64,000 nucleotides of DNA, taken from assembly GCA_963729935.1 (NCBI GenBank), contig CAVSPW010000002.1:1116001-1180000 (forward strand), written 5' to 3'. Shown here one piece after another: positions 45,287 to 54,985 of the stretch. A program made the position numbers and the translations under genes. The notes beneath the pieces were generated by a model. That model was given only the letters and a program-made list of their open reading frames with translations, had not been told where the DNA came from and did no database searches. This DNA comes from CAIKMD01 sp963729935 (GTDB taxonomy: Bacteria > Pseudomonadota > Alphaproteobacteria > ATCC43930 > CGMCC-115725). How positions within the stretch are numbered: position 1 is the first letter of the stretch; each line of letters opens with the position of its first letter.

Positions 45287-46548
45287 TTTTTCCTCTCATC
45301 CTCGCCGCCGAGCCGAAACAAGCGCCGCACCAGGCGCTCGATCGACGCGACATCGGCCTCGTCGCCGGCAAGTTCTCTTAGCACTTCCGATGGATCGTGC
45401 AGCAGGCGGTTGACCAAGTGCCGCGTCACGGTTCCCGCGTCGCCGCCCTCGGCCAAAGCCTCCTCGCGCAGGCGCTCGACATGACGGCGCAGCGCCACCA
45501 CTGCCGGCACGGCGCGGCGCGAAGCCTCGCGCGCCCGATGTGCGGCGAGCTCCGCATCGATGATCGCCCAGGCGGCAGCCGATGCCGCTTCCCGCTCGGC
45601 CCGACCGGCGAGCGCGGCGCGCTCCAAATCGGCGAGATCATAGAGGAAAGCGCCGTCGAGGTCGTTGATCCCGGGCTCCGCATCGGCCGGAATCGCCGCA
45701 TCGATCACGAAAATGGGCTTCAGCGGCCGCTTGCGCAATGCGGTTGCCACGAGATCCTGCGTCAACACCGCTTTGCCGCTGCCCAAAGCCGAAATGGCAA
45801 TGTCGCACCCGGCGAGCGCGCCCTCGAGCGCATCGAGATCGACGACATTGCTGGCGAGATCGCGGGCGGCGCGGGCGGCGCGCGCCGGCGGGCCGCAAAC
45901 GACGAGGCGGCCCAGCCCGGCGCGGCGGAATTGCCCGGCCATCAGCTCGCCGAGCTCGGAGGGGCCGATGAGCAGCGCCGTGAGATCCGCGAGGTCTCCG
46001 TGAATGTCGCGCGCCAGCGCGAGCGCCGCCGCGGCCAAGGAAACCGGCCCTAGCGCGATCTTGGTTTCGCGCCGGATGCGGCGCGCCGCCGCATAGGCAG
46101 CATCGAGCGCGTTCTCAAGCATCTCGCCGACAAGGCCCTGTTCCGCAGCGGCCCGATGTGCGGTCTTCAATTGCCCCAGCACCTGCGGTTCGCCGATCAC
46201 TTGGCTGTCGAGCGCGCTTGCAACCGCGAAGAGATGCTTAAGCGCCGCTACGCCGGCGCGACGGTAGAGCGCCGGCGACACGGTTTCCACCGCGACGCCA
46301 AGCCGGTTTGCAACCAGCGGCGCGAAAAGTTCGAACGCCGAAGGATCGCTGCTCAAGAGCTCGATGCGGTCGCAGGTCGCGAGGAGCACGGCGTCTTTGA
46401 TCCCGCGCGACCGCAACGTGTCGAGCGCCGAATCGAGATCGGCTTCGATCAACGCGAACCGGTCGCCGAGATCGGATCGGGTGGAGCGATAGTTGATGCC
46501 GATGACGAGCAGCTCTTCGCCCGCCCCGGCATCGAGGCTGCCGGGCAT
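45283..46548 (-). CDS. Glutamyl-tRNA reductase (divergent HemA)
   Basis: The 421-residue protein matches glutamyl-tRNA reductase, which makes glutamate-1-semialdehyde for tetrapyrroles by the C5 route. Active cysteine: LLATCDRIEL (consensus TCNRTE, Asn changed to Asp). The substrate site has KHLFAVASALDSQVIGEPQV. The NADPH loop reads GPSELGELM (consensus GAGEMGEL, middle Gly changed to Ser). DAAIPADAEPGINDLDGAFL and the dimerisation helix TRHLVNRLLHDP follow. Most alphaproteobacteria use ALA synthase instead, so its presence is notable. It sits between hisS (11-bp gap) and prfA (4-bp overlap). The changed residues leave activity plausible but unproven. Confidence 0.87.
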   Translation of the reverse strand: MPGSLDAGAGEELLVIGINYRSTRSDLGDRFALIEADLDSALDTLRSRGIKDAVLLATCDRIELLSSDPSAFELFAPLVANRLGVAVETVSPALYRRAGVAALKHLFAVASALDSQVIGEPQVLGQLKTAHRAAAEQGLVGEMLENALDAAYAAARRIRRETKIALGPVSLAAAALALARDIHGDLADLTALLIGPSELGELMAGQFRRAGLGRLVVCGPPARAARAARDLASNVVDLDALEGALAGCDIAISALGSGKAVLTQDLVATALRKRPLKPIFVIDAAIPADAEPGINDLDGAFLYDLADLERAALAGRAEREAASAAAWAIIDAELAAHRAREASRRAVPAVVALRRHVERLREEALAEGGDAGTVTRHLVNRLLHDPSEVLRELAGDEADVASIERLVRRLFRLGGEDERKK

Positions 46549-46559
46549 GAGTATCTCCG

Positions 46560-47804
46560 CTAACGGAACGGCGCGAGCCGATCCTCGAGTGCGGCGAGCG
46601 GAACCTCGGTCTGCTCGCCAGTGTCGAGATCGCGCAACGCCGCGACTTGGCGCTCAATCTCGTTGTCGCCGAGAATGACCGCGGCGCGCGCCTTGACCTT
46701 GTCGGCGCGTTGCAAGCGGCGGCGCAGATTGCCCGAGTAACCGAGATCGATCGTGAAGCCCGCGCGGCGCAGGGATTGCGCCAGCTTCAACGCCATCGCC
46801 TCGCCCGCCTCGCCCAAGGGCACCAGCGTGATCGGGCGCGGCGGCGGCGTGGGCTCGTCGATCAAGAGCGCCAGGCGCTCGATCCCGGCGGCCCAGCCGA
46901 CGCCTGGCGTCTCAGGTCCGCCCATCACGCCCATCAACCCGTCATAGCGCCCGCCGCCCAGAACTGTGCCCTGCGCGCCGAGATCGGCCGTTACGAATTC
47001 GAAGGCGGTGTGGCAGTAATAATCGAGGCCGCGCACCAGGCGCGGATTGAGCCGGTAGGGAATGCCGAGCGCCTCGAGTCCTTGACGCACCACGGCGAAG
47101 AAGTCGCACGCCTCGCGCGTCAGATAAGCCTCGAAGGGCGGCGCCTCGGCATTGATGCGCTTGTCGCCTTCGTCCTTCGAATCGAGAATGCGCAGGGGAT
47201 TCTTCTCGAGGCGCCGCAGACTGTCCTCGCTCAAACCGTCGCGGCGGCCGGCATAATAGCCTACCAGCGCTTCGCGATAGGCGCGCCGGCTGGCCATGTC
47301 GCCCAAGGTATTGAGTTCGAGCTCGGTGCGCTTGAGCACGCCGAGCGCATCGAGGATCTCGGCCGCCAGCGCGATCATCTCGACATCGCCCAAGGGCTGC
47401 GCAACGCCGATGAGTTCGGCATCGATCTGATGGAACTGGCGGAAGCGGCCTTTCTGCGGCCGCTCGTAGCGGAACATGGGGCCCGACGCGAAGAGCTTCA
47501 GCGGCAGGCTTTGCGTCAGGCCGTTGGAGAGGATCGCGCGCACGATGCCGGCGGTGTATTCGGGCCGGAGCGTGATCTCATCGCCGCCGCGATCGGCGAA
47601 GGTGTACATCTCCTTCGTGACGATGTCGCTGGTCTCGCCGATCGGCCGTGCGAAGACTTCGGTAAATTCGAAGATCGGCGTCGCGATCTCCTGGTACCCG
47701 TAGCGCTCGGCCGTCCGGCGCGCGGTCTCGATGACGGCGCGATGGCGGCGCTGCGCTTCCGGCAGAAGATCCTGGGTGCCGCGGACCGGCTGCAGGCCTG
47801 CCAT
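46560..47804 (-). CDS. hisS: Histidyl-tRNA synthetase
   Basis: The 414-residue class II synthetase begins MAGLQPVRGTQDLLPEAQRR (motif RGTxD). Motif 2 is seen in PLKLFASGPMFRYERPQKGR with RFRQFHQIDAELIG. The histidine-specific segment is LVRGLDYYCHTAFEF, and motif 3 is GVGWAAGIERLALL. The C-terminal anticodon-binding domain follows (ITLVPLGEAGEAMALKLAQ). ATG 47804 is chosen because upstream sequence overlaps ispG and is not synthetase-like. The start is 4 bp after the ispG stop. Confidence 0.97.
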   Translation of the reverse strand: MAGLQPVRGTQDLLPEAQRRHRAVIETARRTAERYGYQEIATPIFEFTEVFARPIGETSDIVTKEMYTFADRGGDEITLRPEYTAGIVRAILSNGLTQSLPLKLFASGPMFRYERPQKGRFRQFHQIDAELIGVAQPLGDVEMIALAAEILDALGVLKRTELELNTLGDMASRRAYREALVGYYAGRRDGLSEDSLRRLEKNPLRILDSKDEGDKRINAEAPPFEAYLTREACDFFAVVRQGLEALGIPYRLNPRLVRGLDYYCHTAFEFVTADLGAQGTVLGGGRYDGLMGVMGGPETPGVGWAAGIERLALLIDEPTPPPRPITLVPLGEAGEAMALKLAQSLRRAGFTIDLGYSGNLRRRLQRADKVKARAAVILGDNEIERQVAALRDLDTGEQTEVPLAALEDRLAPFR

Positions 47805-47808
47805 CGCG

Positions 47809-48939
47809 CTAGGCGACGGTTTCGGCCGCGGCTGCTTCCTTCTGCCCGGCTTCGATCTCGGCCGCCTTCTTCTCGACCAGGTCGACGAGGTGATCGACGA
47901 TGCTCTGATCCTTGAGGCGATGAGCCGGCACGCCGGCGATATAGACCTGATGCGTCCCGTTGCCGCCGCCGGTGAAACCGATATCGGTTTCGCGCGCCTC
48001 GCCCGGGCCATTGACCACACAACCGATGACCGAGAGCGTCATCGGCGTCGTGATGTGCGCGAGGCGCTTCTCCAGAAGCTCCACGGTCTTGATGACCTCG
48101 AATTGCTGGCGGGCGCAAGACGGGCAGGAGATCACCGTCACACCGCGGCGCCTCAGGCCCAGCGACTTCAGAATGTCGTACCCGACCTTGATCTCCTCGA
48201 CCGGGTCGGCCGAAAGCGAGACGCGGATCGTGTCGCCGATGCCCGCCCAGAGCAGCGAGCCCATGCCGATCGCGGATTTGATCGTGCCGCTCATCAGCCC
48301 GCCGGCCTCGGTAATGCCGAGATGGAGCGGGTAATCGCAAGCATCGGCCAGTTGTTGATAGGCCGCGGCGGCGAGGAACACATCCGAAGCCTTGCACGAG
48401 ATCTTGAACTCGAAGAAATCATTGTCCTCGAGAATCTTGGCATGCGTCAGCGCGCTCTCGACCATCGCTTCGGGACAGGGCTCGCCATAGCGCTCGAGCA
48501 GGTCACGCTCCAAGGAGCCGGCGTTGACGCCGATGCGCATCGAACAATTGTGGTCCTTCGCCGCCTTGACCACGTCCTTGACGCGCTCGGACGAGCCGAT
48601 ATTGCCCGGGTTGATGCGCAAGCAGGCGGCGCCGTTCTGTGCCGCCTCGATCGCTCGTTTGTAATGGAAATGGATATCCGCGACGATCGGGACCTTCACT
48701 TGGCGGACGATCTCCTTGAGCGCCGCCGAGGATTCCGCGTCGGGACAAGAGACGCGCACGATATCGGCGCCCGCGCGCTCCAGCGCCTGGATCTGCTCGA
48801 CCGTCGCCTTCACGTCATGGGTGAGCGTGTTGGTCATCGACTGAACGGTGATCGGCGCATCACCGCCCACCGCCACCGGACCGACGTGAATCTGACGGCA
48901 CCGGCGCCTTTGGATGTCGCGATAGGGACGCACGCTCAT
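47809..48939 (-). CDS. ispG: 4-hydroxy-3-methylbut-2-en-1-yl diphosphate synthase
   Basis: The 376-residue iron-sulfur enzyme of the MEP isoprenoid pathway converts MEcPP to HMBPP. The N-terminal TIM barrel shows VGGDAPITVQSMTNTLTHDV and the C-terminal cluster domain has ISCPSCARQQFEVI and VIGCVVNGPGEARETDIG, giving the three cysteines that hold the 4Fe-4S cluster. Length matches bacterial enzymes. It is followed closely by hisS. Confidence 0.97.
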   Translation of the reverse strand: MSVRPYRDIQRRRCRQIHVGPVAVGGDAPITVQSMTNTLTHDVKATVEQIQALERAGADIVRVSCPDAESSAALKEIVRQVKVPIVADIHFHYKRAIEAAQNGAACLRINPGNIGSSERVKDVVKAAKDHNCSMRIGVNAGSLERDLLERYGEPCPEAMVESALTHAKILEDNDFFEFKISCKASDVFLAAAAYQQLADACDYPLHLGITEAGGLMSGTIKSAIGMGSLLWAGIGDTIRVSLSADPVEEIKVGYDILKSLGLRRRGVTVISCPSCARQQFEVIKTVELLEKRLAHITTPMTLSVIGCVVNGPGEARETDIGFTGGGNGTHQVYIAGVPAHRLKDQSIVDHLVDLVEKKAAEIEAGQKEAAAAETVA

Positions 48940-49061
48940 CGCAGAAACCTCGCGGGAATCAGCCTCGTTCAGGCTTGAATATGCGCCTTATAGCTTGTTT
49001 TCCGTAGAGGCGGAAGGCGGGCCGGCTTTGGTGAAGCAAAGGTAAAGGCCCGCCTCACGGC

Positions 49062-50228
49062 TCAATCGGCCGCGGCCGTCCCCGCCAGCAGCCGGTCGGG
49101 ATCGAGCGCGATCTGGTGCCGGACGGTGCCCTTGATCGGCGGCGCCTTATGGCCATCGACTTCGATATCGAGCCCCGCGGCGTTGCCCGTTCGCATGACG
49201 AGGCCGGACCTGTCGCCGACACGGTAGGAATCGCCGGGGTGCAACACCTTGTCGAGCAGGAGACGATCGGCATCGCGGATTTGCACCCAGCTGTCTTTGC
49301 GTATCTCGATCACGACCCTGGACGCCTGGCCGACGGCACCATAGACGCGCGGCTGGCCCGGTCCGGACGGTGCCGACACCGGTGCTGGCGCCGCTGCGGG
49401 GATGGGCGACGTCGAAGACGCGTCGGGAGCGCTCGCTCCCGCCGGGGCCGCACCCGCCGGCGGTCCAGCAGATGCCCCGACCTCTGGCGCCGCTGGCGCT
49501 TCCGGCGGGGCGGCGGCCGGCGCCGCCGCGACGCTCGCGGGCGGATTCCCGGCCGGCAATGTTGATGGGGCCGGCGGCGATATTGGCGTTTCGGCGGCGG
49601 CAGGTGACGGCGGCCCAGAAGCCGGCGCGACCGGTGCCGCTTCGGATGGAGCCGGCGCAGCGGCTGCCACGGACGCTGGCGGCGCCACGGTTTCGGGCGA
49701 GGGCGCGCCCGAGTTCGAGGGTGGCGCCGAAGCCGGTGCGGCCGCTGGAACCGCGGCCGCGTCCGGCGACGATGCCAAATCCGCCGGGACTGCGCTCACG
49801 CGCTCCGGCCGTGCATGCTCGCCCGTCGACACGTAGTACCACAAGCCATAGCCGCACAGCGCAAAGATCAGGGCGGCCAGCAACATCCGGCCGCCGGGAA
49901 CGCTGCGCTGGACCAGCGGCACGGGAAAGCTCAAGCCTCGTGGGGACTCGAAATCGACGGTTTCCTGCTTGAAACGCCGTACGGCTTCATCGCCGTCGAG
50001 CCCCAAATGGCTCGCATAGGCGCGGACGAAGCCCAACGCGTAAACCTGCGCCGGCAAGCGGTCGTATTGGCTTTCCTCGATCGCCTTCAAATAGGAGGCG
50101 CGAATCCGCAACGTGGCGGCAATTCGCTCGATGTCGCCGCCGAAGCTTTGGCGCGTCTCGCGCAGCAACGTTCCGATCGAGTGCCGCGACGGCTCGTCTG
50201 GTCCCGCGGCGTCCGTGGAGGTCGGCAT
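49062..50228 (-). CDS. rodZ: RodZ-like helix-turn-helix membrane protein
   Basis: The 388-residue bitopic protein has a cytoplasmic HTH_25 domain (GTLLRETRQSFGGDIERIAA, LRIRASYLKAIEESQYDRLP) that in RodZ binds MreB. One membrane helix follows (MLLAALIFALCGYGLWYYV), then a long Ala/Pro-rich periplasmic linker (about residues 145-290) and a DUF4115 domain (RVVIEIRKDSWVQIRDADR). It supports rod shape. The linker is unusually long and compositionally simple. It lies 122 bp upstream of ispG. Confidence 0.9.
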   Translation of the reverse strand: MPTSTDAAGPDEPSRHSIGTLLRETRQSFGGDIERIAATLRIRASYLKAIEESQYDRLPAQVYALGFVRAYASHLGLDGDEAVRRFKQETVDFESPRGLSFPVPLVQRSVPGGRMLLAALIFALCGYGLWYYVSTGEHARPERVSAVPADLASSPDAAAVPAAAPASAPPSNSGAPSPETVAPPASVAAAAPAPSEAAPVAPASGPPSPAAAETPISPPAPSTLPAGNPPASVAAAPAAAPPEAPAAPEVGASAGPPAGAAPAGASAPDASSTSPIPAAAPAPVSAPSGPGQPRVYGAVGQASRVVIEIRKDSWVQIRDADRLLLDKVLHPGDSYRVGDRSGLVMRTGNAAGLDIEVDGHKAPPIKGTVRHQIALDPDRLLAGTAAAD

Positions 50229-50376
50229 TTCGTCCTCGCTCTCCGGTTTGAGCGATTGACCGAACAGCAGCGTGTACGCCTAAGCGATCAAGCCGCGCCT
50301 GGCTTCGTCAATATTGAATCTTCTAGCAAATTACGGGCGGACGCCGCAACCGTCGCGCTCTGCCGATTTGCGTGCA

Positions 50377-52638
50377 TCAGATGCTAACGCCGTGGTCGCG
50401 CGCAAAATCATGGAACTTGCCGCGCAAGCTATGCGCCGACAAATCGGCGAGCGAGGCGATGAAGGCCGCCAGCGCGGACGCATCGAGGCTGCGGATCACG
50501 GCCTTGACCGGACCGATCGCCGCGGGCGTCATCGAGAGCGCGCGAAAGCCGAGGCCCACCAGCACCATGGCGTCCAAGGGCTGACCCGCCATCTCGCCGC
50601 AAACGGCGACCGGCATCGAGCGCGCGGCGCAAGCCGAGGCGATCTCGCCGAGGACGCGGAGCACGGGCGGCGACAGCGGATCGTAGCGCTCGGCCAAACG
50701 CGGATTGCCGCGATCGGCCGCGAAGAGGAACTGCACCAGATCATTGGTTCCCACCGAGATGAAATCGGCGCGCTCGATCAGCGCCGGCAATTGCCACAGC
50801 AGCGCGGGCACTTCGAGCATGAGGCCGACCTCGACCTTGGCCGGCATCTCGCCCCGAGCCTGACGCTGGCGGTCGAGTTCCAGATCCAGAATATCGCAAG
50901 CGGCATTGAATTCCGCGACATCGGCGATCATCGGGAACATCACCCGCAGCAGCCGGCCGCTGGCGGCGCGAATGAGCGCGCGCAGCTGCTGGCGCAGCAT
51001 CGCCGGCCGGTCGAGCGCGATCCGGATCGCCCGCCAGCCCATGGCGGGGTTCTCATCGGCGATGTCGTCCATATAGGGCAGCACCTTGTCGCCGCCGACA
51101 TCGAGCGTGCGGAAGGTGACCGGCCGGCCATCGGCCTGGTCGATCACGCGGCGGTAAAGCGCGGTCTGCTGCGCGACCGTGGGAAACGTGTCGCGCAGCA
51201 TGAACTGAAGCTCGGTCCGGAAGAGGCCAATCCCGGCCGCGCCGGTTTCCTCGAGGTAAGGCAGATCGACGAAGAGCCCGGCATTGAGAAGCAAAGAGAC
51301 CTGCACGCCGTCCTTGGTTTCGGCCGGAAGCGTGCGCAGGGCTTCGTATTGCTGCCGCTGGCCCAAGCGCGCCTTGATGCGCTCATCGACAGCCTGTTGC
51401 ACATCCTCGCTCGGCCGCAGCACCACGGCCGCCTCGTCGCCATTGACGACGATGAGATCGTTCGCATCGACGCGGTTGAGCACGTCTTTGACGCGGCCGA
51501 CCACGGGAATATCGAGGGCGCGCGCCACCACGGCGACATGGGCGTTGGGCGAGCTTTCCTCCAGCACCACGCCTTTGAGACGCCTCCGGTCGTAGTCGAG
51601 AAGCTCGGCGGGGCCCATGGTACGCGCAACCAGGATGAACTCGTCCGGCAGTTCTGCGACGGCCGCCGAAAGAGAGCGCCCGGCCAGATGCTGCTGGAGG
51701 CGATTGGCCAGATCGTCAAGATCGGCGAGCCGTTCCCGGAGATAGGGGTCGGTCGCCTGATTCATGCGCACGCGCATGTCGCTTTGGACTTTCTGGACCG
51801 CGGCCTCGGCGGTGAGCCCGCTCCTGACGGCTTCGGAGATGCGGTGGAGCCAACCATGATCGCCCGCGAACATGCGGTAGGTTTCCAGGATGTCGCGATG
51901 CTCGCCGCCCAGCGCGACGTCGCTCGCGGCAAGAAGGTCATCGATCGCACTCTGCATCGCCGTGACCGCGCGCCGCAGCCGGTCGAGTTCGGCGTTGGAA
52001 TCTTCGGCGACGACTTGCCGGATGACGATCCGCGGTTCGTGCAGAACCGCCTGACCGATGGCCAGACCGCCATTGAGTTTCACGCCTTCGAGACGCAAGG
52101 GTTGTTGCCCGACGCCGTTCGAGGGCTGGCGCTCGAGCGGGCTTACCAACTCGCCGGAAGCCGCGAGTTCGGCAAGCACCATGGCGATGGTCTGCAACGC
52201 CTCGATCTCATCTTCGGTGTAATGGCGCAAGGTGCGATTCTGCACCACGAGCACGCCCAGGACGCGGCCGGAGCGCAAAATCGGCACGCCCAGGAGCGAA
52301 TGATAGATCTCTTCGCCCGTCTCCGGCCGATAGGCGAAATCGGGATGGGCCTGGGCATCGGCGAGCGCCAAGGGCATCGCAGTCGCGGCGATCGCCCCGA
52401 CCAGGCCTTCGCCCACGCGCAACCGCGTGCGGTGCACGGCTTCCGGCCGCAAGCCTTCGGTGGCGAAGAGCTCGAGGACCTCGCCGGCGCGCATGATATA
52501 GCAGGAGCACACCTCGGCCACCATGTCGGCGGCGATGATGCGCACGATCGTATTGAGTCTTTCCTGCGCCGTTCCCTGCCCCGCCATCACGTCGCGCAAG
52601 CGGCGCAGGACAAGACGCGAAGCGGAGACCGTCTCCAT
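50377..52638 (-). CDS. ptsP: PtsP: enzyme I of the nitrogen phosphotransferase system
   Basis: The 753-residue protein begins with a GAF domain (about residues 25-160: YIMRAGEVLELFATEGLRPE), followed by the PEP-utiliser domains: the phosphohistidine segment SSPNAHVAVVARALDIPVVG and the PEP-binding TIM barrel (GIGLFRTELQFMLRDTFPT, MLEVPALLWQLP, SVGTNDLVQFLFAADRGNP). It phosphorylates NPr in response to PEP and, through GAF, possibly to glutamine or 2-oxoglutarate. It starts on the last base of the nitronate-monooxygenase-like gene. Confidence 0.95.
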   Translation of the reverse strand: METVSASRLVLRRLRDVMAGQGTAQERLNTIVRIIAADMVAEVCSCYIMRAGEVLELFATEGLRPEAVHRTRLRVGEGLVGAIAATAMPLALADAQAHPDFAYRPETGEEIYHSLLGVPILRSGRVLGVLVVQNRTLRHYTEDEIEALQTIAMVLAELAASGELVSPLERQPSNGVGQQPLRLEGVKLNGGLAIGQAVLHEPRIVIRQVVAEDSNAELDRLRRAVTAMQSAIDDLLAASDVALGGEHRDILETYRMFAGDHGWLHRISEAVRSGLTAEAAVQKVQSDMRVRMNQATDPYLRERLADLDDLANRLQQHLAGRSLSAAVAELPDEFILVARTMGPAELLDYDRRRLKGVVLEESSPNAHVAVVARALDIPVVGRVKDVLNRVDANDLIVVNGDEAAVVLRPSEDVQQAVDERIKARLGQRQQYEALRTLPAETKDGVQVSLLLNAGLFVDLPYLEETGAAGIGLFRTELQFMLRDTFPTVAQQTALYRRVIDQADGRPVTFRTLDVGGDKVLPYMDDIADENPAMGWRAIRIALDRPAMLRQQLRALIRAASGRLLRVMFPMIADVAEFNAACDILDLELDRQRQARGEMPAKVEVGLMLEVPALLWQLPALIERADFISVGTNDLVQFLFAADRGNPRLAERYDPLSPPVLRVLGEIASACAARSMPVAVCGEMAGQPLDAMVLVGLGFRALSMTPAAIGPVKAVIRSLDASALAAFIASLADLSAHSLRGKFHDFARDHGVSI

Positions 52639-53774
52639 TACCGCCCCGTAGTTTCTATCGGCGGCGGTTCCGCGAGGGCGAGTCGCGCGCGCGCGCTCAG
52701 CGCGGCAACCGCCTGCTCCAAGAGCTCATCGAGAATTTCGCGGATCGATTGTTCGCGCGTGACCAGGCCGACGCTTTGCCCGGCCATCAAGGAGCCGCGC
52801 TCGACATCGCCATCGATCACCGCGTGCCGCAGCGCACCCGCCCAAAAGCGCTCGATTTCGAGTTGAGCGTCCTCGCGCGATACTTCGCCGCGATTGAAGC
52901 GGTCGACCACGTCGCGCTGCAATTCGATGAAAGCCCGCACGCCCTCATTAACGAGAGCGCGAACCGGGATCACCGGAAAGCGCGGGTCGAGCTGCACCGA
53001 GGGGACCGCGTCGCGTGCGCCTGCGCGCAGGAAGGCCTGCTTGAAGCGCGGATGGGCCACCAATTCATGGGCGCAGACGAAGCGCGTGCCGAGCTGCACG
53101 CCGGCCGCACCCATTTCGAGATAGGAGACGATCGCCTCGCCGCGCCCAATGCCGCCGGCGACGAACACCGGAACCTCGCGGAGTTCCGGCAGAATTTCCT
53201 GCGCCAGCACGCTGGTCGAGACCGGACCGATATGCCCGCCCGCCTCCATTCCCTCGATCACGATGGCATCAGCACCCATGCGCACGAGCTTGCGCGCAAT
53301 CGCCAAAGCCGGCGCGAAGCACAGAAGTTTCGCGCCGGAGTCCTTGATCCGCGCCACCGCGCTCGCGCTTGGCAACCCGCCGGCCAGCACGATGTGACCG
53401 ATCTTGCGCGCGGCGCAGACTTCGATCAGTGCCGTCAGCTCCGGATGAAGCGTGATGAGGTTGACGCCGAAGGGACGCGAGGTCAGCGCGCGCGTGGCCG
53501 TGATCTCGGCATCGAGCCCTTGGGGCGACATCGCGCCGCACGCGATGATCCCGAAGCCCCCACCGTTCGAGATCGCCGCCACGAGGTTGCGCTCCGACAC
53601 CCAAGTCATGGCGCCGCCCATGATCGCGAATTCGCACCCGAGAAAAGTCGTGCCCGCGCGCCACAGCCTTTCGAGAAGGCGATAAGCGTCGACGCCGGCG
53701 GGTGCGGCCGCCAGAACCGGTCGCCGCGCGGGCGCGCGCTTCAAGACGCTGCGGCGCTCGACCTCGGCCGTCAT
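52638..53774 (-). CDS. Nitronate monooxygenase-like (2-nitropropane dioxygenase family) flavoprotein
   Basis: The 378-residue TIM-barrel FMN protein has NLVAAISNGGGFGIIACGAM, PFGVNLITLHPELTALIE, GADAIVIEGMEAGGHIGPVS (GGHxG motif) and VPVFVAGGIGRGEAIVSYLE with GAAGVQLGTRFVCAHE. These match the nitronate monooxygenase/enoyl-ACP-reductase-II-like family. Nitronates or short enoyl substrates are possible. The ATG at 53774 overlaps the end of lysC by 4 bp, and its stop overlaps the start of ptsP, so it is embedded in the lysC-ptsP operon. Confidence 0.85.
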   Translation of the reverse strand: MTAEVERRSVLKRAPARRPVLAAAPAGVDAYRLLERLWRAGTTFLGCEFAIMGGAMTWVSERNLVAAISNGGGFGIIACGAMSPQGLDAEITATRALTSRPFGVNLITLHPELTALIEVCAARKIGHIVLAGGLPSASAVARIKDSGAKLLCFAPALAIARKLVRMGADAIVIEGMEAGGHIGPVSTSVLAQEILPELREVPVFVAGGIGRGEAIVSYLEMGAAGVQLGTRFVCAHELVAHPRFKQAFLRAGARDAVPSVQLDPRFPVIPVRALVNEGVRAFIELQRDVVDRFNRGEVSREDAQLEIERFWAGALRHAVIDGDVERGSLMAGQSVGLVTREQSIREILDELLEQAVAALSARARLALAEPPPIETTGR

Positions 53775-54985
53775 GCATCGAGGCCGTAAGCGGTGTGAAG
53801 CGCGCGCAGCGCCAATTCGGTGTATTCCTCTGCGATCAGAACGCTGACCTTGATCTCGGAGGTCGAGATCACCTCGATGTTGATGCCCTTTTCGGCCAGA
53901 GTCTTGAACATCTGTTGCGCGACGCCGACATGACTGCGCATGCCGACGCCGATGACCGAAATTTTCACCACGTTGGAATCGGGCTTCAGATCCCGGAAGC
54001 CGAGGCTCGCACGGCAATCTTCGAGCACTTTGACGGTCCGGGCGAGATCCGCCTTGGTGACGGTGAAGGTCAGGTCGGTCGTTCCGTCCTCGGCGATATT
54101 CTGGACGATCATGTCGACATTGATGGCGCGATCGGCGAGTGGACCGAAAATCGCGGCCGCGACGCCCGGGCGATCAGGCACTTTGACGAGCGTGACCTTG
54201 GCCTCGTCGCGGCTGTAGGCGATGCCGCTCACCACTTGCTTTTCCACGATCTCTTCCTCGTCCACGACCAGGGTCCCTGGGGCATCGGTGAAGCTCGAGA
54301 GCACTTGCACGCGCACGCGATGGTTCATCGCCAACTCGACCGAGCGCGTCTGCAGCACCTTGGCTCCCAGGGAAGCCAGTTCGAGCATCTCCTCATAGGT
54401 GATTTTATCGAGCTTCCTCGCCTTCGCAACGATGCGCGGATCGGTGGTGTAAACGCCATCGACATCGGTGAAGATGTCGCAACGATCGGCACCGAGCGCC
54501 GCCGCCAAGGCGACAGCCGAGGTGTCCGACCCGCCGCGCCCGAGCGTCGTCACGCGCGAACTGGGCGCGATTCCCTGAAAACCGGCGACGACCGGGACAT
54601 AGCCCGATTTCATGCCGGCCAGCAGCGCGTCGGTCGGGATCGCTTCGATGCGTGCCTTGCCGTGATTGGCATCGCTGCAAATCGGGACCTGCCAGCCGAG
54701 AAACGAGCGCGCCGGCACGCCGATCGCCTGCAAGGCCAAGGCGGTCAAACCCGCGGTCACTTGCTCGCCCGACGCCACGACCACGTCATATTCCTGCGGA
54801 TCGGGCAGCTCGCCGAAAGCGTTGGTCCAGGCGACGAGCTGATTGGTGACGCCGGCCATCGCCGAGACCACCACCGCGACCTCATTGCCGGCAGCAATCT
54901 CGCGCTTCACGCGTTGTGCAGCGGCTTTGATGCGTTCGACGTCGGCGACCGAGGTGCCACCGAATTTTTGCACGATGCGCGCCAT
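53771..54985 (-). CDS. lysC: Aspartate kinase
   Basis: The 404-residue kinase begins MARIVQKFGGTSVADVERIK (KFGGTS loop). It continues with VVVSAMAGVTNQLV, TTLGRGGSDTSAVALAAALG and CDIFTDVDGVYTTDPRIV, and ends with two ACT domains (VTLVKVPDRPGVAAAIFG and ISVIGVGMRSHVGVAQQMF) that bind lysine or threonine for feedback. It catalyses the first step to Lys, Thr, Met and DAP. ATG 54985 is the standard start; the longer frame upstream overlaps the divergent ubiG. Confidence 0.96.
   Translation of the reverse strand: MARIVQKFGGTSVADVERIKAAAQRVKREIAAGNEVAVVVSAMAGVTNQLVAWTNAFGELPDPQEYDVVVASGEQVTAGLTALALQAIGVPARSFLGWQVPICSDANHGKARIEAIPTDALLAGMKSGYVPVVAGFQGIAPSSRVTTLGRGGSDTSAVALAAALGADRCDIFTDVDGVYTTDPRIVAKARKLDKITYEEMLELASLGAKVLQTRSVELAMNHRVRVQVLSSFTDAPGTLVVDEEEIVEKQVVSGIAYSRDEAKVTLVKVPDRPGVAAAIFGPLADRAINVDMIVQNIAEDGTTDLTFTVTKADLARTVKVLEDCRASLGFRDLKPDSNVVKISVIGVGMRSHVGVAQQMFKTLAEKGINIEVISTSEIKVSVLIAEEYTELALRALHTAYGLDA

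Noticed and set aside
50314..52866. An 850-codon open frame on the plus strand opposite ptsP
   Set aside because: Antisense shadow of ptsP. The composition is His/Arg/Asp-heavy and has no recognisable motif.
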